In this document: piece by piece, positions 7,619 to 14,177 of the stretch
Layout: the number at the start of each line of letters is the position of its first letter
How positions within the stretch are numbered: position 1 is the stretch's first letter
Origin: an uncultured Actinomycetes bacterium
GTDB taxonomy: Bacteria; Actinomycetota; Actinomycetes; Nanopelagicales; Nanopelagicaceae
Assembly: GCA_903928395.1 (NCBI GenBank)
Contig: CAIYQS010000025.1
Span: forward strand, 1-15,333
Direction: 5' to 3'
DNA: 15,333 nucleotides
Program-made: the position numbers and the translations under genes
Notes under the pieces: model-generated
The model's database searches: none
What the model saw: only the letters and a program-made list of their open reading frames with translations
What the model was told of the DNA's origin: nothing

Positions 7619-8591
7619 CGGTTGAATCCAGAATCCACGTTGCTTCACCCATGACCCATGCTCGACCACTGATCATCGGTACTATCGCATCAAAATCCAT
7701 AACAGTCGTATGATTTTTTACTCGAGCCTCGAAATGTGAGCCGATCCAAGACTCATTGATTAGGACGTCGTCATCCTTGAACTGCTCACGAGCCACCATC
7801 TGTGCAAGTCTGGCGCTTGAACCTGTTCCACATGGAGAGCGATCAAACCAGCCTGGATAAATAGCCATCGCATTTTTCCAATGCAGTGGATGCTCACCCG
7901 GAGAGATGAAGTCAATGTGATGGCAGATAGCAATTTCGGGGTTTTCGGGATGAACAGGCCGATTTTGTTCATTAATTGCATCTGAAATCGCAAGCCCAGC
8001 AGCTAGAAATTGAGCCCCGTTCTCTCTTACAAATGGAATTCCCACCCGCTCTGCGGGGATGATCGCGTAGAAATTTCCGCCGTAAGCCATGTCGTAAGTG
8101 ATGTCACCGTAACCTGGAACTTTTACCACCTGATCTTTTTGATAAAGAAAAGAAGGGATATTAGTGATTGTGACTTTCAGAGCTTTGCCATCCTTAACTT
8201 CGACGTCGACTACAACTAGCCCGGCTGGCGTGTCTAATCGTACGGTTGTCACGGGCTCAGTAACTTTTATCAAATTCTTTTCCACTAATGCGGTCGCAAC
8301 ACCAATAGTCCCGTGTCCACACATCGGCAGACAACCTGAAACTTCGATATAGACAACTCCAATATCAGCATCGCGCCTAGTGCTCTTTTGGAGAATTGCA
8401 CCACTCATTGCGCTATGGCCGCGAGGTTCAAACATCAACCATTGCCGCAAGTGATCCATATGTTCCATGAAGTAAGCACGTTTTTCGAATGCAGTATTGC
8501 CAGGAATTTCTCCGATACCTTCGGTCACAACCCGAGTTGGCATTCCTTCGGTATGGGTTTCGACGGTTTTCACCGCACGAAGTATTGACAT
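7590..8591 (-). CDS. 4-Hydroxyproline 2-epimerase (proline racemase family)
   Basis: Cytosolic, cofactor-free enzyme that converts trans-4-hydroxy-L-proline to cis-4-hydroxy-D-proline, the entry step of the pathway. It has 333 aa in the proline racemase fold. Both catalytic cysteines are present: C91 in MCGHGTIG and C254 in RSPCGTG. This rules against the trans-3-hydroxyproline dehydratase subgroup, which has Thr at the first position. Proline racemase is a possible alternative, but the operon with the oxidase subunits and DapA-family deaminase points to hydroxyproline. It is the last gene of the minus-strand operon and starts 2 bp after the deaminase stop. Equivalent genes in Pseudomonas are called lhpA or hypE. 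Confidence 0.88.
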   Translation of the reverse strand: MSILRAVKTVETHTEGMPTRVVTEGIGEIPGNTAFEKRAYFMEHMDHLRQWLMFEPRGHSAMSGAILQKSTRRDADIGVVYIEVSGCLPMCGHGTIGVATALVEKNLIKVTEPVTTVRLDTPAGLVVVDVEVKDGKALKVTITNIPSFLYQKDQVVKVPGYGDITYDMAYGGNFYAIIPAERVGIPFVRENGAQFLAAGLAISDAINEQNRPVHPENPEIAICHHIDFISPGEHPLHWKNAMAIYPGWFDRSPCGTGSSARLAQMVAREQFKDDDVLINESWIGSHFEARVKNHTTVMDFDAIVPMISGRAWVMGEATWILDSTDPFPDGFLV

Positions 8592-8593
8592 AG

Positions 8594-9496
8594 TTAGTGC
8601 TTCTTAAAAAATTCGAGAGCGCGTGCGGTATCAGCGCGAAGCTTCGCCTCATCGGCGGGTGGCAGTGGGAGTCGCGGCAATCTGGTCGGCCCTCCGTATC
8701 GACCAACGATGTCCATTGCTAATTTAATGGCTTGAATAAATTCTTTCCTTGAATCCCAGTTAAATAGGTCGTGAACTGCGGCATACATCGGTGCTGCGGC
8801 AGCGTAATTTCCCGCAGTCACTAAATTGTAGAGTTCTACGGATTCTTTTGGCATCGCATTGGGAAATCCAGCTATCCAACCAACTACTCCAGCTGTTGAT
8901 AGCTCTAGAAGGACATCATCAGCGCCGACCAAGACTTCTATCCGTGGAGCGCGTTGATGAATTTGCCACACGCGCTTAACATCACCGGAGAATTCCTTGA
9001 TTGCAACAACGTTTGGCACTTCCTCGGCAATTCGCGCAACTAAATCAGCCACTAAATCAACTTTGGTGTCGAACGGATTGTTATAGGCGACAATCGGGAT
9101 TCCGACTCTTCCAACTTCTCTGTAATGGGCAACAACCTCGTCATCACTTGCTCGGTATGCATTTGGTGGCAAAAGCATGACGGCGCCCGCACCATTTTCG
9201 GCGGCGTGTTCTGCCCAGGTTCGCGATTCCTTTGCTCCATAAGCTCCAACTCCCGCAATGACGTGGAAACCGGTTGGAGCCGCGGAAATTGCGGTCTCTA
9301 AAATCCGTGCCCGCTCTTCATTACTGAGTACCTGATATTCACCTAAGGAACCATTTGGAACGACTCCCTGAGTGCCATTAGCTGCCAACCACTGGACATG
9401 TTCTGCGTATTTTTCATAGTCAATCGCCAAGTCTTCATCAAACGGTGTCGCTGTCGCAGTGAGAATTCCATGCCATGGTTTAGTGGGATTGGTCAT
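8594..9496 (-). CDS. DapA-family 1-pyrroline-4-hydroxy-2-carboxylate deaminase
   Basis: Schiff-base lyase of the dihydrodipicolinate synthase family, 300 aa, which deaminates and dehydrates 1-pyrroline-4-hydroxy-2-carboxylate to 2-oxoglutarate semialdehyde. The visible family features are the N-terminal GILTATATPFDED, the GSLGEYQVLS phosphate-loop-like motif (GTTGE in DHDPS), Y138 in VAYNNP and the Schiff-base lysine K167 in VVAIKEF. The frame is open up to an ATG at 9532, but the ATG at 9496 is preferred. It gives the standard family N-terminus and lies 4 bp after the stop of the preceding gene, with AGAAGG 14 nt upstream. The function is assigned from the pathway context, because DapA-family members cannot be told apart by motifs alone. 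Confidence 0.85.
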   Translation of the reverse strand: MTNPTKPWHGILTATATPFDEDLAIDYEKYAEHVQWLAANGTQGVVPNGSLGEYQVLSNEERARILETAISAAPTGFHVIAGVGAYGAKESRTWAEHAAENGAGAVMLLPPNAYRASDDEVVAHYREVGRVGIPIVAYNNPFDTKVDLVADLVARIAEEVPNVVAIKEFSGDVKRVWQIHQRAPRIEVLVGADDVLLELSTAGVVGWIAGFPNAMPKESVELYNLVTAGNYAAAAPMYAAVHDLFNWDSRKEFIQAIKLAMDIVGRYGGPTRLPRLPLPPADEAKLRADTARALEFFKKH

Positions 9497-9500
9497 GGCG

Positions 9501-10868
9501 TCACAATAATCCTTCTTGCGCAAGTTCTCCAAGGGTAATTGGTGTAATTATCGGACGAGAGGCAAATTGAATTCGATCGACCTGATTACCATCGAAGAGA
9601 TCGGAAATGCTTCGGCCACAAATTCGTCCTTGACACATTCCCATTCCGCACCGAGTCATTAACTTTGCACCACGCGCATCTATTGCGCCTAATTCTTCAG
9701 CGGCCTCTCGTACTGTTTGGTAAGTAACCTCTTCACAGCGGCAGATAAGAGTCTCTGAAGTTAACCAACTCTGCCAGCCTGAGGCGACTGGATAGACTTT
9801 GGATAAGGTATGTGCAAACTTCTGAGCCCTGCGCCTCAATTTTCGGAGTTGATTCGATATTCCTGGGTCGTGCGCAGCGGCAAGTCCCGCGATAGCTCCT
9901 TCAGCAAGTGCCAGTTCGGAACCGCCAATTCCAGTGGACTCACCTGCGGCATAAATTTCGATGAGTGCATTGCTCTGGATCGCACGTTGATCGTCATCCA
10001 CCTCAATGATAACCGAACCGTCATGGTTCACTCTTTGACGTACATCTAGCGCACCAGCTATTGATGTATCAGGAGTGAATCCCCAACTTATAGCTGCAAC
10101 ATCACACTTCAAACTGTAAGTGGATTTAACATTGAAATTTCGATCAATATTTGCAACTGTGACTGATTCGAGCAATCCATCAGCTCCAGCGTGAGCTGCA
10201 GTCACGGCATGGCCAAAACGCAACTCCACTTTATTTTTGCGCAACGTCTTGATGTAACCAAAACCTTCAACTATTTTGAAAGGGCTTCGGATCAGAGTAG
10301 TAATTCCTTTAACCCACGAAGTTTTATATGCCGCCTCAAGAACTCCGACAATATTTCCACCGTGTCTTGAAATTCCAGCAGCAACAGGCAATAGGAATGG
10401 CCCTGTTCCAGCAACAACAATATTCTTTCCCGCGATAACTCCACTTCCTTTGAGAAGTGCTTGCGCAGCCCCGGCAGTTATAACACCGGGGATATCCCAA
10501 CCAGGAAACGGGATTGAGCGGTCGTACGCGCCAGTAGCAATGATCAGCTTTTGAGTTTGGAAAATTTGAAAAAGAGAGCGTAAAACGATTGAGTCATTCA
10601 CAATCGAAACGCTCCAAATTTGGCACTCCAAATACACTTTAATTTGCGGATTTGTTAGAACTGCGTCTATGAGCAACGATCCTTGATCAAAATTGTGGTG
10701 CATCGCGTGATCAACGGAAATGTCTCCCGTGTGGCGCCAATATTGTCCTCCTAGGCGCACTCCAGAATCGATAAGGCCAACATCCGCACCTGCGTTCGCC
10801 GCGTATTTTGCGGCATTTAAACCCGCTGGACCGCCACCCAGCACAAGAATTTGATGGTTAATGATCAT
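9501..10868 (-). CDS. Hydroxyproline oxidase subunit: FAD/NAD(P)-binding protein with C-terminal BFD-type [2Fe-2S] domain
   Basis: Large subunit of a multi-subunit cis-4-hydroxy-D-proline oxidase/dehydrogenase of the HcnB/OoxA type, 455 aa. The N-terminal dinucleotide motif GGGPAG is at residues 11-16, and a second nucleotide motif (GTGPFLLPVAAG) sits mid-protein. The C-terminus has CRC (C376, C378) and RCGMGMCQGRIC (C407, C412, C417), a BFD-like [2Fe-2S] site. The ATG at 10868 is chosen over an upstream in-frame ATG at 10913 because it forms an ATGA overlap with the stop of the [2Fe-2S] subunit gene and places the FAD motif at the normal distance. The related enzymes octopine/nopaline oxidase and HCN synthase have the same architecture, and the substrate is inferred from the pathway neighbours. 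Confidence 0.85.
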   Translation of the reverse strand: MIINHQILVLGGGPAGLNAAKYAANAGADVGLIDSGVRLGGQYWRHTGDISVDHAMHHNFDQGSLLIDAVLTNPQIKVYLECQIWSVSIVNDSIVLRSLFQIFQTQKLIIATGAYDRSIPFPGWDIPGVITAGAAQALLKGSGVIAGKNIVVAGTGPFLLPVAAGISRHGGNIVGVLEAAYKTSWVKGITTLIRSPFKIVEGFGYIKTLRKNKVELRFGHAVTAAHAGADGLLESVTVANIDRNFNVKSTYSLKCDVAAISWGFTPDTSIAGALDVRQRVNHDGSVIIEVDDDQRAIQSNALIEIYAAGESTGIGGSELALAEGAIAGLAAAHDPGISNQLRKLRRRAQKFAHTLSKVYPVASGWQSWLTSETLICRCEEVTYQTVREAAEELGAIDARGAKLMTRCGMGMCQGRICGRSISDLFDGNQVDRIQFASRPIITPITLGELAQEGLL

Positions 10869-11107
10869 TTTTGAATCTCTACCGTCATGCCAGATTGCAC
10901 CATAGTTATGCAACCGCGTTGATTAGGTTTGCCGTCGATGATTAATAGGCAATCAAAGCAAACCCCAATTCCACAAAACAACCCACGTGGCGAATTATTA
11001 ATGCGGGTATACCGAGTGATTCGTTCATTATTAGTCAATAGCGCGGCGCTCACACTTTGGCCCGATATGGCGAAGAGTTCAACTCCATTAAAAGTGAAAG
11101 TAATCAT
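10865..11107 (-). CDS. Hydroxyproline oxidase small [2Fe-2S] subunit
   Basis: Small ferredoxin-like protein of 80 aa, HcnA-type, that carries electrons between the two flavoprotein subunits. Its plant-type cluster ligands are C45, C50 and C53 in FCGIGVCFDC and C66 in RGCITM. The first residues (TFTFNGVELFAISGQSV) fit the beta-grasp start of this family. Both ends overlap neighbours by 4 bp in ATGA arrangements, with the DAO-type subunit upstream and the larger FAD subunit downstream, so the three subunits are likely made in a coupled manner. Stand-alone copies of this size are typical of the heteromeric D-hydroxyproline dehydrogenases. Confidence 0.87.
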   Translation of the reverse strand: MITFTFNGVELFAISGQSVSAALLTNNERITRYTRINNSPRGLFCGIGVCFDCLLIIDGKPNQRGCITMVQSGMTVEIQK

Positions 11108-12258
11108 TTAGCTAACTCTGCAGTAAATCGTGATGGGCTAAAGGCATCGGAGCTCATGAAAGAACTTTTCCCTAAGATCCCGTCGCTTAACAGTTGTGCG
11201 CTCCCAGGTGCTAAACCAATTCCGGCACCTTCGTGGCCGGCATTGTGCCAAAGCCCTCTTATACCAGGATCCTCTCCGATCACCGGTAGATGATCGGGGG
11301 CGTAAGGCCGGAATCCACGGTAAGCCCGAAGCAATTGGATATCAGAAAGTATTGGGAAGAGCTCAATCGCCTGCTGGGCCAATATTCTTAAAACCGTAAA
11401 ATCGATACCAGTCCTAAACCCGACTCTTTCGCGCGAAGCTCCAATTAAAATTGTTCCACTTTTTGTCCCCTCTACAACAGCGCTAGTTTGTAAATCGGAA
11501 TTGTTACTCGCAACGTTGGCGACATAATCCGCATCATAAACTTTGTGAAAAATCAGCGGTCGAGTTGGTACGGAAACCAAAATGAAACCTCGACGGGGTG
11601 CAATAGGTAAGTACGAACCAGCAAGTTCAGCTATTGGACCAGCCCAGGTTCCGGCAGCATTGATTACGACAGGTGCACTAAACCTTCCTCTGTTCGTTAC
11701 AACTCCCGAGACTCGACCTCCTTGAACAAGAATTCCAGTCACAGTGGCACCCGATATAAATTCTCCGCCTCGATTTTTGATCGAACTCAACATCCTCGCC
11801 GTTGCAAGCATTGGTTGGCATTGCGCATCTTGTGGGTAGTAAGTGCCATACTCTATTGATGGCGAAAGATTTGGCTCCAACTCATGTAACTCATCGCTAC
11901 ATATATCGTGGGCAGTTATTCCATGCTGCCGCTGCGCTGTCGTTAACCGACGTAACTTACCAACTCCTAATTCCGTCCGAGCGACCACAACCCCACACTT
12001 AGCCTCGAGTTCAAATCCGCCCCCGATGGCTTCATCAAGTTCAAACCAGGCGTTGCGAGAGCGCAACGCTAAGTCGAGTTCAGGACCCGGTTCCTTATCA
12101 CTCACTAAAATATTACCTTCACCCGCGCTAGTGGTTCCGCTTGCCACACTCCCGCGATCCAGAATCAATACTTTCAAACCAGCACTTGTGAGTTCCAATG
12201 CGGTACTTACTCCTATTACCCCTGCGCCGATGATGATGGCATCAGGATTGTTTTTCAC
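11104..12258 (-). CDS. Hydroxyproline oxidase catalytic subunit, DAO-family FAD oxidoreductase
   Basis: FAD-dependent amine oxidoreductase of 384 aa, the likely catalytic subunit oxidising cis-4-hydroxy-D-proline to 1-pyrroline-4-hydroxy-2-carboxylate. The dinucleotide-binding motif IIIGAGVIGVSTALEL starts at residue 8. The C-terminal region shows RAYRGFRPYAPDHLPVIGE and GLWHNAGHEGAGIGLAPGSA, both standard in the DAO/glycine oxidase family. The start is GTG at 12258, since the ATG two bases upstream is out of frame. The spacing to the aldolase stop is 10 bp, so the two genes are probably co-transcribed. Electrons are expected to pass on through the [2Fe-2S] partner. A sarcosine- or proline-like substrate is possible on sequence alone, and the complete Hyp pathway decides the call. 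Confidence 0.85.
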   Translation of the reverse strand: MKNNPDAIIIGAGVIGVSTALELTSAGLKVLILDRGSVASGTTSAGEGNILVSDKEPGPELDLALRSRNAWFELDEAIGGGFELEAKCGVVVARTELGVGKLRRLTTAQRQHGITAHDICSDELHELEPNLSPSIEYGTYYPQDAQCQPMLATARMLSSIKNRGGEFISGATVTGILVQGGRVSGVVTNRGRFSAPVVINAAGTWAGPIAELAGSYLPIAPRRGFILVSVPTRPLIFHKVYDADYVANVASNNSDLQTSAVVEGTKSGTILIGASRERVGFRTGIDFTVLRILAQQAIELFPILSDIQLLRAYRGFRPYAPDHLPVIGEDPGIRGLWHNAGHEGAGIGLAPGSAQLLSDGILGKSSFMSSDAFSPSRFTAELAK

Positions 12259-12268
12259 ATGTGTAAGA

Positions 12269-13096
12269 CTATTCCAAGTTGAGAATTTTCAGGAGTCGGG
12301 CGATCTCGGTTGCGACTTCAGAGCGGGCTAATCCGATATATTTCCGTGGATCAACCAATTCTGGGTCCGAGTTCAACTTCGAGCGTACTGAATTAGAGAA
12401 TACATGGTTGAGGTGTGTTGCAATATTTATCTTTCGCATTCCCGCCCTGATAGCGCTCTGTAAATCTACATCGCTTACCCCGGATGAACCGTGAAGCACT
12501 AATGGAACTTTAACAGCTGCACGAATTTCTGCGATCAAATTAAAATCCAATTGTGCGTCGCGACTTGTCATTGCGTGTGAGGAGCCAACGGCAACAGCGA
12601 GTAAATCAACTCCCGTTGCTTCAACAAATGCTTGTGCATCTATCGGATTGGTTCTAATACCTGGGGCATGAACTCCGTCCTTGCCTCCAATTTCACCAAG
12701 TTCTACTTCAATAGTCGCTCCGTAAGAATGGGCAAGTTCGGCCATTGCTCTAGAAGTCGCTATATTTTCTGCAAACTCTAGTTTTGAACCGTCAAACATG
12801 ATGCTGTCATAACCTAAATCCAGAGCTTTGCGAATGAGTTCGGTATCTTCGGCATGATCTAAGTGAACGGAGGTAGGCACCGAGGCGTTACTGGCACAAG
12901 ACAAGACGGCCAAGGAAATTGGAGCGAGAGCGCCGTGGTATTTCACAGCATTTTGACTTAACTGCAGTATCACCGAAAGTCCCGCTTCTTGCGCACCAGT
13001 GATGATCGCTTCTGCATGCTCCAGTAAAATAACATTGAATGCTCCAACAGCAACCTGAGCGCTGTCCGCATTTTTGATGAGGTCTAGCGATGACAA
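12269..13096 (-). CDS. Class II aldolase, GatY/KbaY-like (tagatose/fructose-bisphosphate aldolase)
   Basis: Zinc-dependent class II aldolase of 275 aa that should cleave a ketose 1,6-bisphosphate to dihydroxyacetone phosphate and glyceraldehyde 3-phosphate. Visible residues are D80 and H81 in HLDHAED, E132 in EVELGEIGG, H174 in GSSHAM and H202 in LVLHGSSGV. The C-terminal KINIATHLN and DPRKY segments resemble the KVNVATELK and DPRDY segments of E. coli GatY/KbaY, which favours tagatose-bisphosphate specificity. The start is TTG at 13096 and yields the family-type start leading to VAVGAFNV; no clear Shine-Dalgarno or -10 at leaderless distance is seen. It stands first in the Hyp operon, 10 bp from the DAO gene, but its chemistry fits the divergent SIS/ROK/NagA genes. 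A sugar kinase making the bisphosphate is not in the window. Confidence 0.82.
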   Translation of the reverse strand: MSSLDLIKNADSAQVAVGAFNVILLEHAEAIITGAQEAGLSVILQLSQNAVKYHGALAPISLAVLSCASNASVPTSVHLDHAEDTELIRKALDLGYDSIMFDGSKLEFAENIATSRAMAELAHSYGATIEVELGEIGGKDGVHAPGIRTNPIDAQAFVEATGVDLLAVAVGSSHAMTSRDAQLDFNLIAEIRAAVKVPLVLHGSSGVSDVDLQSAIRAGMRKINIATHLNHVFSNSVRSKLNSDPELVDPRKYIGLARSEVATEIARLLKILNLE

Positions 13097-13235
13097 TTTT
13101 TACACCGGCACTTTCTATTATTTTAAATGCGGTCTTTGATATTCCGTCATCCGTAATAATGGTATCAATCTGTTCTTTGGTTTGAATCACCGAAGACGCA
13201 TGGCGTTTAACTTTTCTTGACTTCGGCAGGCATCT
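13091..13235 (-). pseudogene. C-terminal remnant of a DeoR-family sugar regulator
   Basis: The minus strand between the aldolase and SIS genes encodes about 48 residues that read like the last quarter of a DeoR/AgaR-type repressor. A LPKSRKVKRHASSVI stretch corresponds to the family's ADSSKFGRxAFxxI. It is followed by EQIDTIITDDGIS (family: xxIDTLITDxG) and ESAGVKIVIA (family: EExGVEVIVA). The N-terminal helix-turn-helix and most of the sugar-phosphate sensor domain are missing, because the region upstream is the SIS gene on the other strand. The frame has no stop at the family's usual C-terminus and runs on out of frame into the aldolase gene, but TAG occurs one frame over at 13085-13087, so one lost base would explain it. 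The assignment rests on pattern recognition. Confidence 0.6.
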
Positions 13236-13252
13236 GCCCTTAACGTGCGGAT
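13217..13252 (+). promoter_or_regulatory. Leaderless promoter of the SIS gene
   Basis: TTGACT at 13217-13222, an 18-bp spacer and TAACGT at 13241-13246 form the best -35/-10 pair in the window. The -10 is followed by 6 nt and the ATG at 13253, so the mRNA would start at or beside the start codon. No Shine-Dalgarno is present. The promoter lies over the DeoR remnant coding on the other strand. Confidence 0.65.
13225..13238. promoter_or_regulatory. Inverted repeat between -35 and -10 of the SIS promoter, candidate operator
   Basis: GGCAG (13225-13229), GCAT, CTGCC (13234-13238) is a perfect 5-4-5 inverted repeat located wholly in the promoter spacer, where a bound repressor would block RNA polymerase. 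Short repeats of this size arise by chance, and the regulator is unknown. The DeoR-type repressor once encoded here is broken, so the site may now be unused or be read by a factor encoded elsewhere. Confidence 0.4.
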
Positions 13253-14143
13253 ATGAACGGTGAAAATGAGTTCCACGCAGATCGAGAAATTGCTAGCCAA
13301 CCTGAGATATGGCGAAAAACAGCTGATTTTGCTCCTACGGTAAGTCATTTGCTGCCACATCCTGGAGAGCGGATTGCCGTTGTTGGCTGCGGCAGTTCCT
13401 GGTTTATGTCCCAGGCCTATGCCACCCTTCGTGAAGCCGCTGGGCAGGGAGAGTCACACTATTTCACTGCTTCTGAGTTCATCTACACCAGGAATTATGA
13501 CCGGGTAGTTGCAATTACTCGCAGTGGAACAACCACAGAAACAATCGAATTATTAGCCAAACTGGAAGATAAAGTTCCAACGGTCGTGTTAACTGCCGTT
13601 CCTGGCTCGCCGGTTACTGATTTAGCTTCAAACTCAATCGTGATGGATTTTGCAGATGAGCAATCGGTCGTTCAAACTCGTTGGGCGACTGCCGCTCTTG
13701 GACTGCTTCGCACCCAGTTTGGTACCAACCTCGAAGGACTTTCAAAGGAAGCAGAAATTGTGCTCGAAGAAGATTTAGGCGAACTCACTCAAATGGATGA
13801 GATTACTTATATCGGAACTGGATGGACTATTGGTTTGGCCCAGGAAGCGGCGCTGAAGACTCGCGAAGCGGCGCAATTTTGGGCAGAAGCTTATCCTGCG
13901 ATGGATTATCGCCATGGTCCGCTTTCTATCTCACAAGCGGGTCGCGCGGTATGGGCATTTGGCGAGGTCGAGCCTGCTCTCATCGCCGATATCGCTCGGA
14001 CTGGCGCGACATTTGAATCGAGCACCTTAGATCCGATGGTTCATTTGATCAAAGCGCAGCGATTAGCGATCGCGCTTGCTCGGAAACGAGGAATGAATCC
14101 TGACTACCCACGAAATCTTTCGAGATCAATAATTTTGAAGTAA
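13253..14143 (+). CDS. SIS-domain sugar-phosphate isomerase/deaminase (AgaS/NagB-II-like)
   Basis: Cytosolic protein of 296 aa with two sugar isomerase (SIS) domains, resembling the isomerase half of GlmS. Domain 1 has GCGSSWFMSQA near residues 46-56 and the phosphate-binding SGTTTET at 91-97. Domain 2 has GTGWTIGLAQEAALKTREA and EAYPAMDYRHGP, then the C-terminal GMNPDYPRNL motif common to AgaS and related enzymes. Next to a ROK kinase and a NagA-like deacetylase, it is likely to deaminate and isomerise glucosamine 6-phosphate or galactosamine 6-phosphate to the ketose phosphate. A GlcNAc-6-phosphate dehydratase role, as described for some Streptomyces SIS proteins, is an alternative. It starts at ATG 13253 with a leaderless promoter, divergent from the GatY/KbaY-like aldolase. 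Confidence 0.82.
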   Translation: MNGENEFHADREIASQPEIWRKTADFAPTVSHLLPHPGERIAVVGCGSSWFMSQAYATLREAAGQGESHYFTASEFIYTRNYDRVVAITRSGTTTETIELLAKLEDKVPTVVLTAVPGSPVTDLASNSIVMDFADEQSVVQTRWATAALGLLRTQFGTNLEGLSKEAEIVLEEDLGELTQMDEITYIGTGWTIGLAQEAALKTREAAQFWAEAYPAMDYRHGPLSISQAGRAVWAFGEVEPALIADIARTGATFESSTLDPMVHLIKAQRLAIALARKRGMNPDYPRNLSRSIILK

Positions 14144-14165
14144 ACCTGCAAAACAGAATCTCAAC

Positions 14166-14177
14166 TACAGTGTGCAA
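14166..14177 (+). promoter_or_regulatory. Leaderless promoter of the ROK kinase gene
   Basis: TACAGT at 14166-14171 fits TANNNT and is followed by 6 nt and an ATG at 14178. There is no Shine-Dalgarno ahead of this ATG and no good -35. The arrangement suggests an internal start that lets the kinase gene be transcribed apart from the SIS gene, and it argues for ATG 14178 over the in-frame GTG at 14172, which would lie upstream of the mRNA start. Confidence 0.5.

Noticed and set aside
7590..8591. trans-3-Hydroxyproline dehydratase instead of epimerase
   Set aside because: Both catalytic cysteines (C91 and C254) are present, whereas the dehydratase group has Thr at the first position.
9497..9532. 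Longer N-terminus for the DapA-family deaminase from ATG 9532
   Set aside because: It would overlap the oxidase subunit gene by 32 bp and add 12 residues that do not fit the family; ATG 9496 gives the standard N-terminus.
10869..10913. Longer N-terminus for the FAD/BFD oxidase subunit from ATG 10913
   Set aside because: The added residues precede the normal family start and lie inside the [2Fe-2S] gene; the ATGA overlap at 10868 is the better start.
12888..13190. A 100-codon minus-strand frame starting with GTG at 13190 as an intact small gene
   Set aside because: Only its first 33 or so codons look like protein (DeoR C-terminus). The rest overlaps the well-supported aldolase gene out of frame and has no family resemblance, so it is treated as a regulator remnant.
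14172..14177. GTG at 14172 as start of the ROK kinase
   Set aside because: Possible, but the TACAGT -10 box ends at 14171 and would put the mRNA start near 14178, where an ATG gives the normal family N-terminus.
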